DNA from: Siphonodentalium dalli
Lineage: Eukaryota > Mollusca > Scaphopoda > Gadilida > Siphonodentaliidae
Direction: 5' to 3'
NCBI GenBank assembly: GCA_032622095.1
Contig: CP136061.1
Span: 189,724,369 to 189,788,368 of the forward strand
Length of the DNA: 64,000 bases
Of this stretch, positions 31,201 to 45,000 are shown one piece after another; position 1 is the first letter of the stretch, and every line of letters begins with the position of its first letter. The translations under genes were made by a program, and so were the position numbers. The notes below the pieces were generated by a model that saw nothing but the letters and a program-made list of their open reading frames with translations, did not search any database and had not been told where the DNA came from.

Positions 31201-34200
31201 TTTTCAATCACCGGTAGAATAATTACCTTCTTTATGCCAGGGAGTGTCTCCCATATTATGATTTTACAAAATGAAAAAAACAAAAAACAAAAACAAACAA
31301 ACAAAAACAAACAATCATCAAAACAAACTCGACGATCACTCGATAAATTATAGCAATAATCCAGCTATTTCTCTCACCAATATGTCAATCCAATGTATTA
31401 CTGTTCACATCAGTTAGATACCGATCAGATAATTTTTCATGCATCTCCAACAAGAGCGCAGGTTTGTTGGTCGGACATCGGCTCCCTCGGAGACATCCGA
31501 TGGACAGGTAACGAGAGTTTCCACGGGTACACAGCTAATTTTCCTGCTGGGCCAAATTATTGGCTTTACATATTTCTCTCCCTTATGCCCCCCCCTTTCT
31601 CCCGCGTTTTCCCATGAAGGCAGATTGGCATCTGGTACCATCACGCAGTGACGTTCCTTCACCAGTCTACTCGGATGAATGGCCCATTTAGAGGCTTATT
31701 TTAGTGTCCAATAGGACTCATTCGTGTCCAATAGGACACACAATAATGGGGGGGGAGTTACATGTGTACAAGTATTTAATGATTGGGAGCTTACTTTTTA
31801 TAGGCACGGATCAGTATCATATTACCGAAACTCTCCTCACCTGACACCATTCCGTTCCAACGGGCGAACAAGTAGCGAGCCCAGCGCATTTAATCCCGGT
31901 GGATGCAGCTAGCAGGTGGGATGCCACTAGAGCCAATTTGCGGCTCTGATTTACATATTATGGTTTATGGGACAATTATTCTTGCAGAAATGGGTCCCAA
32001 AAGGTCCGGTCGACATTCACTCACCACGGGAAAGAGACGGCGAACAAGAGTAGACGCTTTACATGACGATCTTTCGACCCTTCGGCGGCAGACAGGGCTT
32101 CAAACCGCACCAGCCATCATCCGATTTCACCTCCGCCTACCACTACAGTTACCGCTTCTGCAACCGTGACTAATGTGACTTTGGGACCTCACGCGGAGGC
32201 CTCTGCTGGTGGTTCTTTACGTCCTACCAGGCCTTCTTTTCCTTGGACTACATTGTACTCGCCGCAGTCCGGGCTTTCAGGAGACCCCCACTTCTATGGC
32301 CCCTCCACCGAGCGGGGGTTATGAACCACCTTTGACAGTAGCCGCCGCTACCAGGGCTACGGGCAGCCATGACTTTTTGTTGGCTTACCATCTCGACAAT
32401 TTCGCCAAATGCAGATAGGGGCCAGCCATGGCATGCCCTTCCGCTGTCAACAGTGACTCAGCCGATGCAGAGTGTTCCCATCTATAGTGCGTCTTCCAAA
32501 TCCGTTATTGGGCAGTTTGTCTCTTACTTGCATATCACCCAGCCAGGCTGTCGGAACACCAATATTTTCGTCTGCGGGATTTACACAGCCTTCGGGGTCC
32601 AAGGGTTTCGGTGCCATATTTGGGAAAAAATGGGCGTATGGCCCTTTTGACATGGAGATATCACACAACATTGCAACTCTCGAGTTTTATCCCATTGTCC
32701 TCGCTTTTGTCTCTGTGGGGGGGCAGAGATGCAAAATAAACGCCTAATCCTACACTCAGACAACCAGACCGTGGTTGCCGTGATCAACAAACAGTCCACT
32801 AAGGATAACTCTTTGCTGGCGCTGTTACGCCAGCTCGTTTTGGCATCGCTGAAATATAATATCCTCCTCAGGGCTTTCTATATTTCCTTGGAACATAACA
32901 TCTTGGCTGACGCTCTATCTCGTTTTCAGGTGGACAAATTCAAACGTCTGGCCCCATGGAGTGAACAGCAGCCCACATCGGTGCCTCTCCATTTAACCCC
33001 GCAACACTTGATTCCACCGTAGCGACACTACTGCAGAACTCTCTGGCTCCAAGTACGACAGCCTCGTACACCCAGGCTTGGGACCTATTTCAAACATTTT
33101 GCTACACAATTAGGGTCGCCCCGCAACTACCGATCCCGTTACCGCTGCTTCACCAATTTATAGCATACCTTTTTCATCTCCATTATGGGGCCAAGTCGGC
33201 ACAGGCCATCACCTCCGCATTGGCTTTCTACCATAAGGCTCGGAGTTTACCCAACGCCACAGCACACTTTCTTGTGAAAAAAGCCCTTGCAGGTTTTTCC
33301 AGATTGGCTCCCTCATCCGATAACCGCCTTCCCATCACATGACTGATCCTGACACACCTGGTAGGGGCCCTGGATCACTGCACCATTGGCCATTATCAGC
33401 AGGCCTTGTTCCAATGCATGTTAACCTTCGCCTTCTTCACGTTTGCCCGCATATCAGAAATTTGCGCTACTTCACCCATGCAGGCTGATCGAGCACTGCG
33501 TCTGTCCGATCTGGCTTTCGAGCCAAAAGCCATCACAGTGACCTTTCGCTTTTTCAAACATAACCTGGGAAATCAGCCGCATATTATTCGGTTCTTACAG
33601 CACGCCGAGGCCACCATATGCCCAGTGGCTCATCTTCACAACTATTTTTCAGTCCGGGCCCTGCGGAAGGCACATTATTTTTAAACGCGTATGGGCAGCT
33701 AGTCCACCGCTGGGAATTTGACGCGATGCTCAAGCAAACACTCGGTTTCATCGGACTCGACGATAACTTATACAAGGCCCACAGCCTGAGAATCCGCGCC
33801 ACATCTGATGCATCTGACCACGGATGCACAGACTCTCAAATCCGCTCAATGGGCAGGTGGAACTCAGAGGCTTTCAGGAAGTACCTGAGGTCCAATGTCT
33901 CCTAACGGGATAGGCCCGTGCCGACTTGGCCTGCATTCTCCTTTATGGCGATCCCCGACAGGTACCTTACACTTCTCGACCAAAGCATGAACGGCAAGTA
34001 GTCGTTCTTTCTTCTGGCTTTCATCAGTAGTGGGTTTTTCATAGCACCCCGCCTTCCGGCGTCAATACTGGGACCCGATCTGCTATACCACACCGTTGGT
34101 CCAGCGACCTTTTTGGGTCCACTTGGGAGCGAGCAAGTAGCTCCTCCCTGTTTTGCAATACGGTTTACCGAGCGAACAAGTAGTTCCTCGGGGTGTGCCA

Positions 34201-37200
34201 TGTAAACACAACTTTGGTACTGTGGCGGGCAAGTAGCCCCCACATCATGTTTGCTATTATTATTGTTACTATCGTCTGAGCAGGTAGCTCTTTTAATTTA
34301 TGTGGCTATATAGTCTCGCTCTAGACTGTCGTTTTGTCATGACATTTACTTGTACTTGTTCTCACCTTCTTTAGTCATGCCACCTCATCCGATTGGTTAC
34401 CTTGGCAATCTTCATCATTGAGAGACCGAGGCGGGGGCCGCGGGGCCAGACATTACTGCACCAATTTCGGGTTGGCAGACCCCACTGAATGATTTTTCAT
34501 GCACGTGGCCACCACCCATCACATATTTGCCACCTCCCCTCTCTTTCTGGACTCCGGGTGGGGCACTGCGTCTACTTCAAGTCGTCACAGTTTGTGGCCT
34601 TTTAAAGCCCTCACTTTTGTTTCTCAATATTACCCATATATAATAAATGTTTATTCATTTCTAATCTTAAACATATTATTTTATTTATTAATTTGAAATA
34701 TATATATATCAATATAAATTAAATACACGGCTCTCAGTGCCCATGCCTGAGAGTCCATTTGAAACGATACACTGTCTTACGGGTAATCTGTTCAACAAAC
34801 CAAGCGGAGTCCTAAAGAAAAAGGTACCGCTATAAGTCCAACCTCTAACGAAATAAAGGACAACCTGGGCAGGATGTAGACAATATCCAGAAAACACATT
34901 AATGCGGTACCATCCTGTTGAGAGTCTAAGCATAAAAAAGTTTATCTGTCAGAAAAGAATTTCAAATAGGTTGACGTTTGTTCAAGTCATCGCACTAACA
35001 TCAACAAGGGTTACGCATCAAAGATTGCTCTGGTTGAGTTTTTTTGCCCATATTTGTTTTAAGAGTAAATCTGTACAACCGAGAATCACTAAAAATGGAT
35101 GAAATAAAGAACCATAATTCAGAACTAAGGACCATAATTCAGGTAAAAAAACAAGGGTTGCGCATCAAAGATGGCTCTAGTTAAGTACTTTTGCCCATAA
35201 TTTTTTAAAGGGTAAATCTGACCAAATATCACTAAAAATCGATGAACTAAAGAACCATATCTCAGAACTAAGGGTCATAAATCAGGTAAAAAAAATCAGA
35301 CAAACCTGATTTTTGACCACAATCAAGATATTGTTATGAAAGATCCATATACCCAATATGAATCGAATCGGTTGAAAAAATATGAATGAAATTGGTTGAC
35401 GTCTGTTCAAGTTATCGCACTAACGGATCTAAAATTTCACAAAATTGTTAAAATAGACAAACTATGGGCTGTAACTCAGGTAAAAAGAATCGAACAAATC
35501 TGGTTTTCAAATTCGTTTGAGATATTGTTGTAAAAGATCCATATCCCAAATATAAATGAAATAGTTGATGTTTATTGAAGTTATCCAGATTCGGGCTAAC
35601 AGACCTAAAATTTCCTAAAATTTCTAATGAAAGTGTCAATGACACTCTAGCTAGCTCAACTTGGGAAGCAGTGTATTTTTTGCTGAGCAATGAATAGAAT
35701 GACGAAGAAAAAGGAAAGCCAAAAAGTGACAGTAAAGTTCTTGAATCGTGTAGATTAAATTAGTTTCATTTCAATCATTTCACCAATAAATGTTGGCTAC
35801 ATGGTGTGCTGCTGGATTCAAATTTGAAAACCAAAATGGCTGCTGGCGGCCATGTTTTTTAACGAATTTCGGAAATAATCAATGGCTCCCATCTAGATGT
35901 CACCCCGAAGATGCATATGATGTTGGTGATGATCGGACGAGGGATGGAGCCTGTAGGGTGAGCCAAAGGAAACTGTTGGCGGATGCGCAGACAATATAAA
36001 GTTGAGCTAAAAAACAGCACAAAAAGCACTTTATAGTGAGATATATTTTTTCAGTGATCAATTCTTTGGGGACGTTCCATGGGGTTACTCGGAACTGAGC
36101 CCAAACAACTTTCTGTTAATCAATGAGGACTGTATCTATAATAAACAACTTTGCAGTTGTGCTCGATTACATGACTCCTGGTTGTGTGCTGATGTTTTTG
36201 ATGCCCGTCAATTAAAACATGTTCCATTCAAAGTTGTTCACCCATCAGTGGATGATGCTGTTGAGTCGAAAACTGAAGTTAGCAGCAGGGACCAGCCTAC
36301 AGGGTGACTTGGGAGACAATTTCTCCCTAAAATGATCCGCATCTCTCTATTTTAACATGGTGTGAAGTGACTACCCTCTCATATACGAGATTTCATATTT
36401 CAAAACAGCATATTTGAACTAATTTACTAACTATAATAGTGTACTCACTAATTATAATGTAATATAAAGACACATGTAGCACACACTACTCATTGGATCA
36501 CAAAAAGGCTAGAGAGTGAATTGAACTTCAGCCTTTATGACTTCTGCCTGATAAACAGTCCATTTCTCCCTAATAATCGTTTAGGAGGAAGTGACTTCTC
36601 CCAATTTTAATTATCTAGGCTCATCGCTGGTTTTCTCACCTGATTAGAATGCATGTTTTATTGACAAATATTCATATTGAATTACAATGATCAATATTAT
36701 ATTCTTTGATGAGCAGTATCAAAAAAATCTTGTTATATTACCTTTATTTGAACTGTTGTGTCATCTTGGATGTGAAATCTTCGGACATGAGATTTATCTT
36801 CAAATGGAGAGAAAGTTGGATCAGGATATATAGTAAATCTTGCTAGTGATTCCTTGTGCTTGTACAGTTGTCTCAACTCTTCCACTCCATCCATGACAAA
36901 GAATATGTTGGCTTGTTCAGGTCTAGTTGCCTCAATCTCACTAACAATGTAGGTTATATTTGGTGCTGGACAAGACATTGATGTCCCGTCTTCTTTTGAT
37001 GTGCAGACCTGTAACAACATCATCATCTTTTAAGATAATATTCAGATTTTTATAACAGGGGGATTCCATAGTGTCTGATGTACACTCCGGACATTTAAAG
37101 CCCCAAAATAGAAAGATTTTGCTATATGGCAAAATATAACCTAAAAGGCTACAAAGTCCCTGACGCCAAATAGTGACCAAGCAATAATTAGTATTTATAA

Positions 37201-40200
37201 CATTGTTTATAACCTCGTTTTTTTTTTATTGAGGATCATGAATGAATTTATTACAAAAGCACAGGACAAAGTGTGAAACATAACAGATAGGCAGAATTAG
37301 ATTTGTGCATCTATATATTTGTGTGGTTATTATACTTCCAAACATATCTCTCTATATATATCAACAAGATTGAAATGAATTTATGTATATGTGATGGTGT
37401 CCCATAAAACAGAACATGGTACTTTATATTTCTGGCATATAAAGCCAAATAAGGTTACTATTCTTTGATTATTAACCCTTCCTATACTAAATGTAGGGCC
37501 CTGCAAATCAATTCGATTCGATTCAAAATTGTTCGTCTGATTCGATTCGAAATCGGCTACCATGATTTGTATATAAAATGGTGTATGTATACCCAACCAT
37601 CCGCTCGTTGACCAGTGGTAACATTCGTTCCATGTGATGCCCTACCGATAGTTCATCGAATCTTTGGTGGCAGGTGCATTTCCGTGCTTTCTAAAGACCA
37701 CAATGTTCTCACCAGAAATAAAAATTCACTATAATAACATAGTAAACAACTTAACCCTTTGAACCCTGGCTCCCCACAACGATCGACACCCTGACCCTGG
37801 GCTCCCAGTGGTATTTTGACTTATTGGAGACAGTGTTTATGCATATGGTGTTGGTTATGTTCAAGTGGTGTCACAGGTCTGAAACTTTAGAGGTATGTTC
37901 CCCATGGACCACTGATTATTTTAAGATCTTGTTACATTGCCACATTGTCACTCCCTGGTAACTGTTACTAGGCAACTACCCGATATTGAAAATAAAATAC
38001 GATTATAGCTTTTATCCTTGTAACTCAGCACAAGGAAATGGCGTTTTTGATGCAGTCAATACCCTATATGTGAAATTGTAGATATATCTGGCCAGAAGAG
38101 TGAACCTAACTTGTATTTAAGGGTAACAACAGTTGCTAAGCAAATACTCCAAATGATCGAATAACACCATTGCCCTGTGTATTCAATTGTATTATGCCCC
38201 AATTTAGACATTCCTTGGCATGCACATCAGGCCCCACGCTAGGAGGCGACTCGGGCGAAATTCTCGCCTTCGGGCCGACGAAGTCGCCCTCGGATGTCCG
38301 CAAGGCGAAAACCAAGTCACCTTCCAAATTTGACAAAACTAGCTTAGGATTTACGGTAATTTTACTGGTGAAAATTTGACTCGTTTTGCAAAAAAAATAT
38401 ATATAGTCTCAACTGTTCCAACGAGGCATTTTATTTATCAATTATACATGGTGTACCCTATCCAAATATTCTAATCAGATTGGGTGTTTTTGGAAACGGC
38501 AAATTGCGCTGAGCAACGAAGTTTATGATGAGCTACTAGTTCGTTTTAAAGAGACTGGAATTTAGAATTACTTTGTTCCGTCGGGTCATTTTGTAACCGC
38601 AAATTGTATAGCCATACGTGGTCACCACCGCTCATACAGTAGCCAATGTGAACAAATAATACTGTCTTTGAATTTAAACTAAAACATATCTATGAATTTT
38701 CGATTTTACAAAAGTAGTTTGTGTCGGACTCCGTTTCCCAATACAACTTTTTTACTTTTTGGAATTGCACATTTTTATTTATATGTTTACAAACAAGAAC
38801 ACGTGCTTGCTTACTATTAAACACAGAGGTTTGAATGTGCATTGGAAGTAATTAATTTAATGTTCTTAGTTAAATCAAAGATCTACATAATAAACTATTA
38901 CTATCCAAACTCATTTAAAGGGATTAATTAATTTGTGTCAAAACTATGTGTTAATTGCAAATTACAATTGTTGTCAATCTATCGCTCAGGCCACGTGCTC
39001 AATATACGTCTGTCAACGGTTGCAAATTCATTGCATGTAGGCCTACTTTGTACAATGCAGATATTTAAATAACCTGCTGGTGTATATTATAAGCTCAACT
39101 GGCCTCTGTTAAGAACACATTAATAGTAATCACTACCTATTTTGCCACAGCTATCAAACTCGTCAAGTTTATTGCTTTAATCAGATTATCATCAGACATC
39201 ACTGATGGCATACGGTCGTGATGGTGGTATTCAACAATAAACTCTTTAGAAACAAAATTAAAAGCTTTTACACCTCCTTAGTTAGTCCTTATTGTTTATT
39301 TTAACGGACACACACAATACAGCAGCTGCCAAAAGCCATTTCCAAAAAATTAAAATTTATAATAATAATCCAGTTTCAGATATTAAAAGTTATGAAGTCA
39401 ACAATTAATTTCTTCAGATAAAGTCAACAGTTTAAAAATAATTAAAGTTTTCAATTTAGTTAAAAATTTCAGATTATCGTGAAGTCTCCCTAAATTTCCT
39501 GAAGTCTCCCTAAATTTCCTGGAGGGAGACTTCAAGTCTCCCTGTTCTGAACCTCTAGCCTGAGGCCTGATGCACATGGTGATGGTTATGTTCAAATGTT
39601 GCCAACTGGTCTGAAACTGTACAGGCATGTTCCCAAGGACCATTGAGTATTTTTAAGATTGGTATACTTTGCCACACGATCACTCCCTGGGTAACGGTTT
39701 CTATGCAACTACTTGGAATTGAAAGTAATTGGCAATTTATAGCTTATAGCGTCGTAATTCTGCGCTAAGAAACTGCGTTTTCTATGCAGTCAATACCCTA
39801 TTGTGAAATTTGAAATATATCTGGACAGAAGAGTGAACCCAACTTGTATTGTTATGGTATCAATGGTTGCTAAGCATATACCCCAAGTGATCGAATGACA
39901 CCACTTCCCTGTGCATTCAATGGCATTATGTCCCATTTTAGACATCGCCTAGGGGCACGGGGTGGGTGGTCATGTTCAAATGGTGCCACAGGTCTTCAAA
40001 TTGACTGAATTGCTCAATAATACACGATTTGACATGTGTTTGTACTGCGCATGGGCAAGTAGATCGGACTAGATGGTATTGTGACCATGCAACCCCTTTC
40101 CACAGGACTACTCAATGTCGAAACATGCAACTGTATAATGCAAAATTGATATATTATGGGGATCCTTGATGTGATTGTATCATTACGCGCATACGCGAAC

Positions 40201-42008
40201 AAATTGACTCAAATAAGTGACTGCGCCATCCTCACATACACCAGAACACTGATTATGTATACAAAAATAATTTAAACCCAGAAGAGTGATCGAAATGGTG
40301 TCTTTCTACAATCCCGCGAACCGCGCATCAATGTAGAGCGTTACGCGAATCGCTTCAAATAAGGTACGTTTGTTGAATTCTGCGCTGTGCGCATATTTTT
40401 CCTACCCCAACTAGTTGGCAGTAAATATAATTTTTAATATTAAAATTAGTTTTTCCTCAAGGGAAGCCCGAAACTGAACTATATGGATTATTATCCTCGG
40501 CCTTGTGTTATCAGGAGGGTTAAAATTTATTGTCCGTTTATTGCGTACTCCGGTCAATCAGCGATCGGATTAGCTCACGCATGAATGCGTCCCGTGCAAA
40601 TCCCGCGCTCTTAACAATTCATCTAGCCAGTTTTATTTCCGACTTTTAATAAGAAGATTTGCGAGTCCGGGGTTGGGAATGGCACCACCATGGGAGGGAT
40701 CTATGATAGTTCAGTTTCGGGCTTCCCTTGAGGAAAAACTAATTTTAATATTAAAAATTATATTTTTCCGCCAAGGAGAAGCCCTTCAACTGAACTATAT
40801 GGATTAGAATGCAAGCCCAGGAGGGAGGCAACGAGCAATAAATTTAATATTCCAGTTTGACGGGAATTTACTCTTCCAAAACAGATGTCATGTAAATGTG
40901 ATTTAGTCATGAATCAGCTTTGATATGTTATGTGAAAGAGCTCATAAATTCAGATTCCAGTATTGCTCAAGCTTGTACCTGCCCCCCCTGGTTTTAGGAA
41001 GAAACGTCCCAGGCAGTGCCACACCATACGCGCCAGCTAGAAACCGAGCAAGTAGAGACTTCTTCTTCTGCTGCGGACTTCGCTGCATCTTCTTCTCGTT
41101 TTCATGTGATGAGAGTGATTTCTGTAGATATCTTCCAAAATAGAAAGTGCTATTGACAGTATGCGACATCGAGCGTCCCCACACAGAACAGCCCTCCAAA
41201 GGCTCGGGTGCGATTGTCCTGGAGGATTGGTTGCCCGAATCTCCGAGAACGGCACCCCGCCTGCCACGGACTGCTGGTGCAGGACCATGGGGCTCGAACT
41301 GGTTCATCCCGAGGTAAAGACTGGTACAGTTGTGCAAGTTTGTGTAAGTCAGTTGACACATATCCTGTGATGAAGTTTTGTACAAGAGATCGACCCATGT
41401 CGTTTCCATACGCAAAGCGAGTTCCTTAGGAACGACAGAATCCCGTGATTCTTGCCCATCGTCGTCAAAGCCATCATACGCCATGAGAAGTATAGGAAGC
41501 ATGTCAGTATCGACCACAGCAACAGAACACCCTGCATCAGGTTGAGATAAGGTACTATAGGGAAGCCCACTCGGGGGAATGGCTCGAACGAGGTATAAAT
41601 GCTCTCGCAGTTGAAGTTAAGGTGCTTTGGCCCACCCCAATGCCAGAAGGTCTGACAGCAAAAAGATAAAATTAGAAGGATCCATTTGACCAGAGAAAAC
41701 CCCCCACCGAATCTCCCGAATGCAGGTGGTCCAGACAAGCTGGAATAAACGTCGATGACATACCACTAGGATCCCATGACGGCAGAGGAGCAGGCCCTGG
41801 ACGTATCACGTGGGATGACGTTTGGGCCACGGCGCCGTGGGGGAAGCGTCAGAAGGCCTGTTGGCTGGAGCGCATTGAGCGGCACCGGACATCAAGACTT
41901 CCCCACCCAGAACAGCCGCCAAAGGCGCGGGTGCTGATGTCCTGGAGGATTGGTTGCCCGAATCTCCGAGAACGGCACTCTCTCTCCCATGGTCTGCTGA
42001 TGCAGGAC

Positions 42009-42063
<55 letters not shown>

Positions 42064-45000
42064 GAACTGGTCCTGCCCGAGGTAAGACTGGTACGTTTGC
42101 TCAAATTGTTTAACCATGGACCAACAGGCCCTCATCCAACAATGACAATACCGCATATTTGCCGCGTTTATTTCTTGAGCAACCCGCACGGTGTGTGGCC
42201 ATCAAAGTCGAATCTCGTCGACTATAAGCAAGACAAGACATTCTGTTAGTTATTAGCAAGCGTAATACACAAAACATTATGTTAGTTAATGCAAAATAAT
42301 GTTAATAAGGTAAATTCCGTTCATTATGTGGCCACGTGGTCTTACCTGCTAGAAATTAAACTGCAGGTAAGATACTGTCACTTCCCGGCGAAGAGGACGA
42401 TGAGAACCGATTTCTCCTGTGCAAGAACAGTTTTCGCGGTGCCCTTGCTTACAGTGAGGAGAATGTTTTATACGCGTACGGAAAGTCCTCCGAAGGTAGA
42501 GCAGGCCTGGACATATCCCGAGGGAGAATGATTCCAGGGGGACAAGACCCACTCCCGTAATGGAGTGGGCCATGGACCGTGGGGAAGAGTCAGAAGTCTC
42601 AGTCCTTCCCAGATGACAGAAGCAATTGTACTCGCACCCGTATGCACTTGTAATTCTCTAATTCACGAGCATTAAACGTTGCCCTCTCCCTCTTGACAAA
42701 ATTTGCATGGTTACAGTAACCGTTGATTCAATATTAAACTATTGGAGGTATATTTAAAAACCGGGTCCCATCGCAGTTAAAATATGGGAATGTGAAAGTG
42801 CAACGAAACATGCATGTATCGAGGTCTATCCCACAAAGACATTTAATTTGAGAGAAACACAACGAACGATTATATTACGGATGCAATTACATCCGTCTTC
42901 TGGATTGTGAGAGAAAATGAGAGCTTGAGCTGCATTTTCATCTGGAAGAAGAGGTTGGCTGGTGCGCTGTCAGCGGCACATGACGAGTCTTCCCCACCCT
43001 AAGGCTCAGGTGCTGAGGCGTGCGCCCATGAAGATTGGTTTTCCGAATCAACGATAGTAGCACCCCGCCAGTCACTGGTACTGGGCAGTGGTCATACACG
43101 ATATAGAGGCTTCTTGCGGAACGGCGCTGTATATGTGTGATGATACAAAAGCTGTCATTTGTGTTAGTCATTTAGGTATTCTATTCACCAGATAATCATA
43201 TGGATATTTAGTAATAGAAGGAGAAGAGATATGTTTTGGACTCTTCTGAAATTGGCACTGGCAGGTCTGCGGAATGCAATATGCGCAAGCCATAACATAC
43301 TAGTATGTGTCGGCTGTCTGGTTGTCCTCAGGTAACCATAAGTTACACAAACAGTTATAATCAGTATCACGAGAACCGCACACAACCTTGGCGCAACCTA
43401 GATTTCGCAACCGTCATGTGAACCGAACCGTTGTGTGCCTCCAATACGCAGGCCTGCAGTGGTCGTGCGCAATATAAATATAAACGCTGTTCATGTAACT
43501 GCACTTTATATGTGTGACAATACAAATGCTGTCCTTTCTGTTATTTGCCCGATAATCAATTGGATATGAGGCAATAGAAGGAAAAGAGCCATGTGTTGGT
43601 CTCTGATGGAAATTATAGTGGCAGCAGCCCTGCGCAATATAAAAGCATTGCCTGTAACTGTGCTTAATATGTGAGTGAAGGCTATTTGACATTTGATCTT
43701 TTCTATATGTGGAAATAGAAGGTAGAGAGCCAAGTGACGGACTCTGTTGGAAAGGCTATTGGCAGTGCATCGGGGCACATGACAATATAAATGCATAGTA
43801 GTTCACCTTGACTATTCACGGATTGAAAGCGCAGAAGTATGTCGGTATCAGTGAAAATTGACGCACGCCATATTGATATAGTCAGTTCGTATGTCATTGA
43901 GCCTTTGAGGCACTGACACCCTTGTACTAGTATGGAACAATTATGGCTCGCCATACATGTTTTTAAGCTCACCATTTTGTATCATGTTAATTCATAATTT
44001 GAATGTATCGAAAACACTAATGTCTGAGGATAACAGTTCAGATGTTGTCTATTTGTTACAGTGAACACATGGAAATGTGCAACATCAAAATCATCAAAAG
44101 TATAACCATTGATTGACTGAAAATTTATTGAGACACTGGCTAGCCAATGAATCATTTCAACACTGCGACCATGCTAGGTCACACGGGTATGGTGACTTGC
44201 CACAAGTAGGCCAGCCAAAGGCTCTCATCCAAAATATCTCCAAAGAGTTCTGACCACGAATGGAAGTATCCTTGGATATTTAAGCAAACTATAGCTGAAG
44301 GTTCAGGCTACTGCACTTGCATATCTGTGCAGTCATGGAAGAGGGAAGCCCATTCATCTAAATACATTGAGTGATTGCAAAGAAACAGACACAATTGTTG
44401 CCGAAATAGCGACAGAGTACCGGTATGAATTGATGGAGATCGCCATTCGACAATGGGAACTCAGGCTTCAAGATTCGACAAGAAACAACGAATCGATTCC
44501 CGTAATGATTCTCACAAAACTTTACAATTTGCAGTGTTTCATGACTAACATGATTCAGCATTTGATTCTCGTAAAATTAAATGTATTTTGAGCCCAGGAA
44601 CTGAAAATGAAAATCCTTGGTGCCCAATCTTGTGTCAGATAATCCTAGTCCCCAATCAAACCAGTTGCACGATTCGTAGCAACCGGACACTGTCAGTAAT
44701 ACTGGACAGGCATGTAAAGAACGAGACTATTCAAGAGACACAGCATTATTTGAACACAGGCCATAGAATACTATATGTTGTAACAAACATAATCTCATTG
44801 TTTCTAACGATTGTTCCGATGATACAATGAGGGAAAGAAAATGGAATCGCAAGAACAGGGTCAAAATTTCAAATAAATATCTTGAAGTCGATGTAACGTT
44901 CGCGACGTTCCAAGTATCCAAATACGAGCCCTCATGTTAATAGTAATACATTCGGGCTAGCTAAGATTTGCAAATATTAATCGGTAAGCTCAATTAATTA

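Larger units (their letters stand above)
30140..34690 (+). mobile_element. Decayed DIRS/Ngaro-type tyrosine-recombinase retroelement
   Basis: Protein remnants in order on the plus strand: SGNH hydrolase-like, a gag-like basic segment, RNase H and tyrosine recombinase. RNase H followed by a tyrosine recombinase (rather than an integrase) defines DIRS-order retrotransposons. I see no reverse transcriptase between the gag-like and RNase H parts, so this copy probably suffered an internal deletion. All reading frames carry frameshifts or stops. The element is antisense to the receptor gene in the intron between exons g and h. Base composition is clearly more GC-rich than the surrounding intron. 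Boundaries are approximate; terminal repeats were not identified. Confidence 0.75.
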
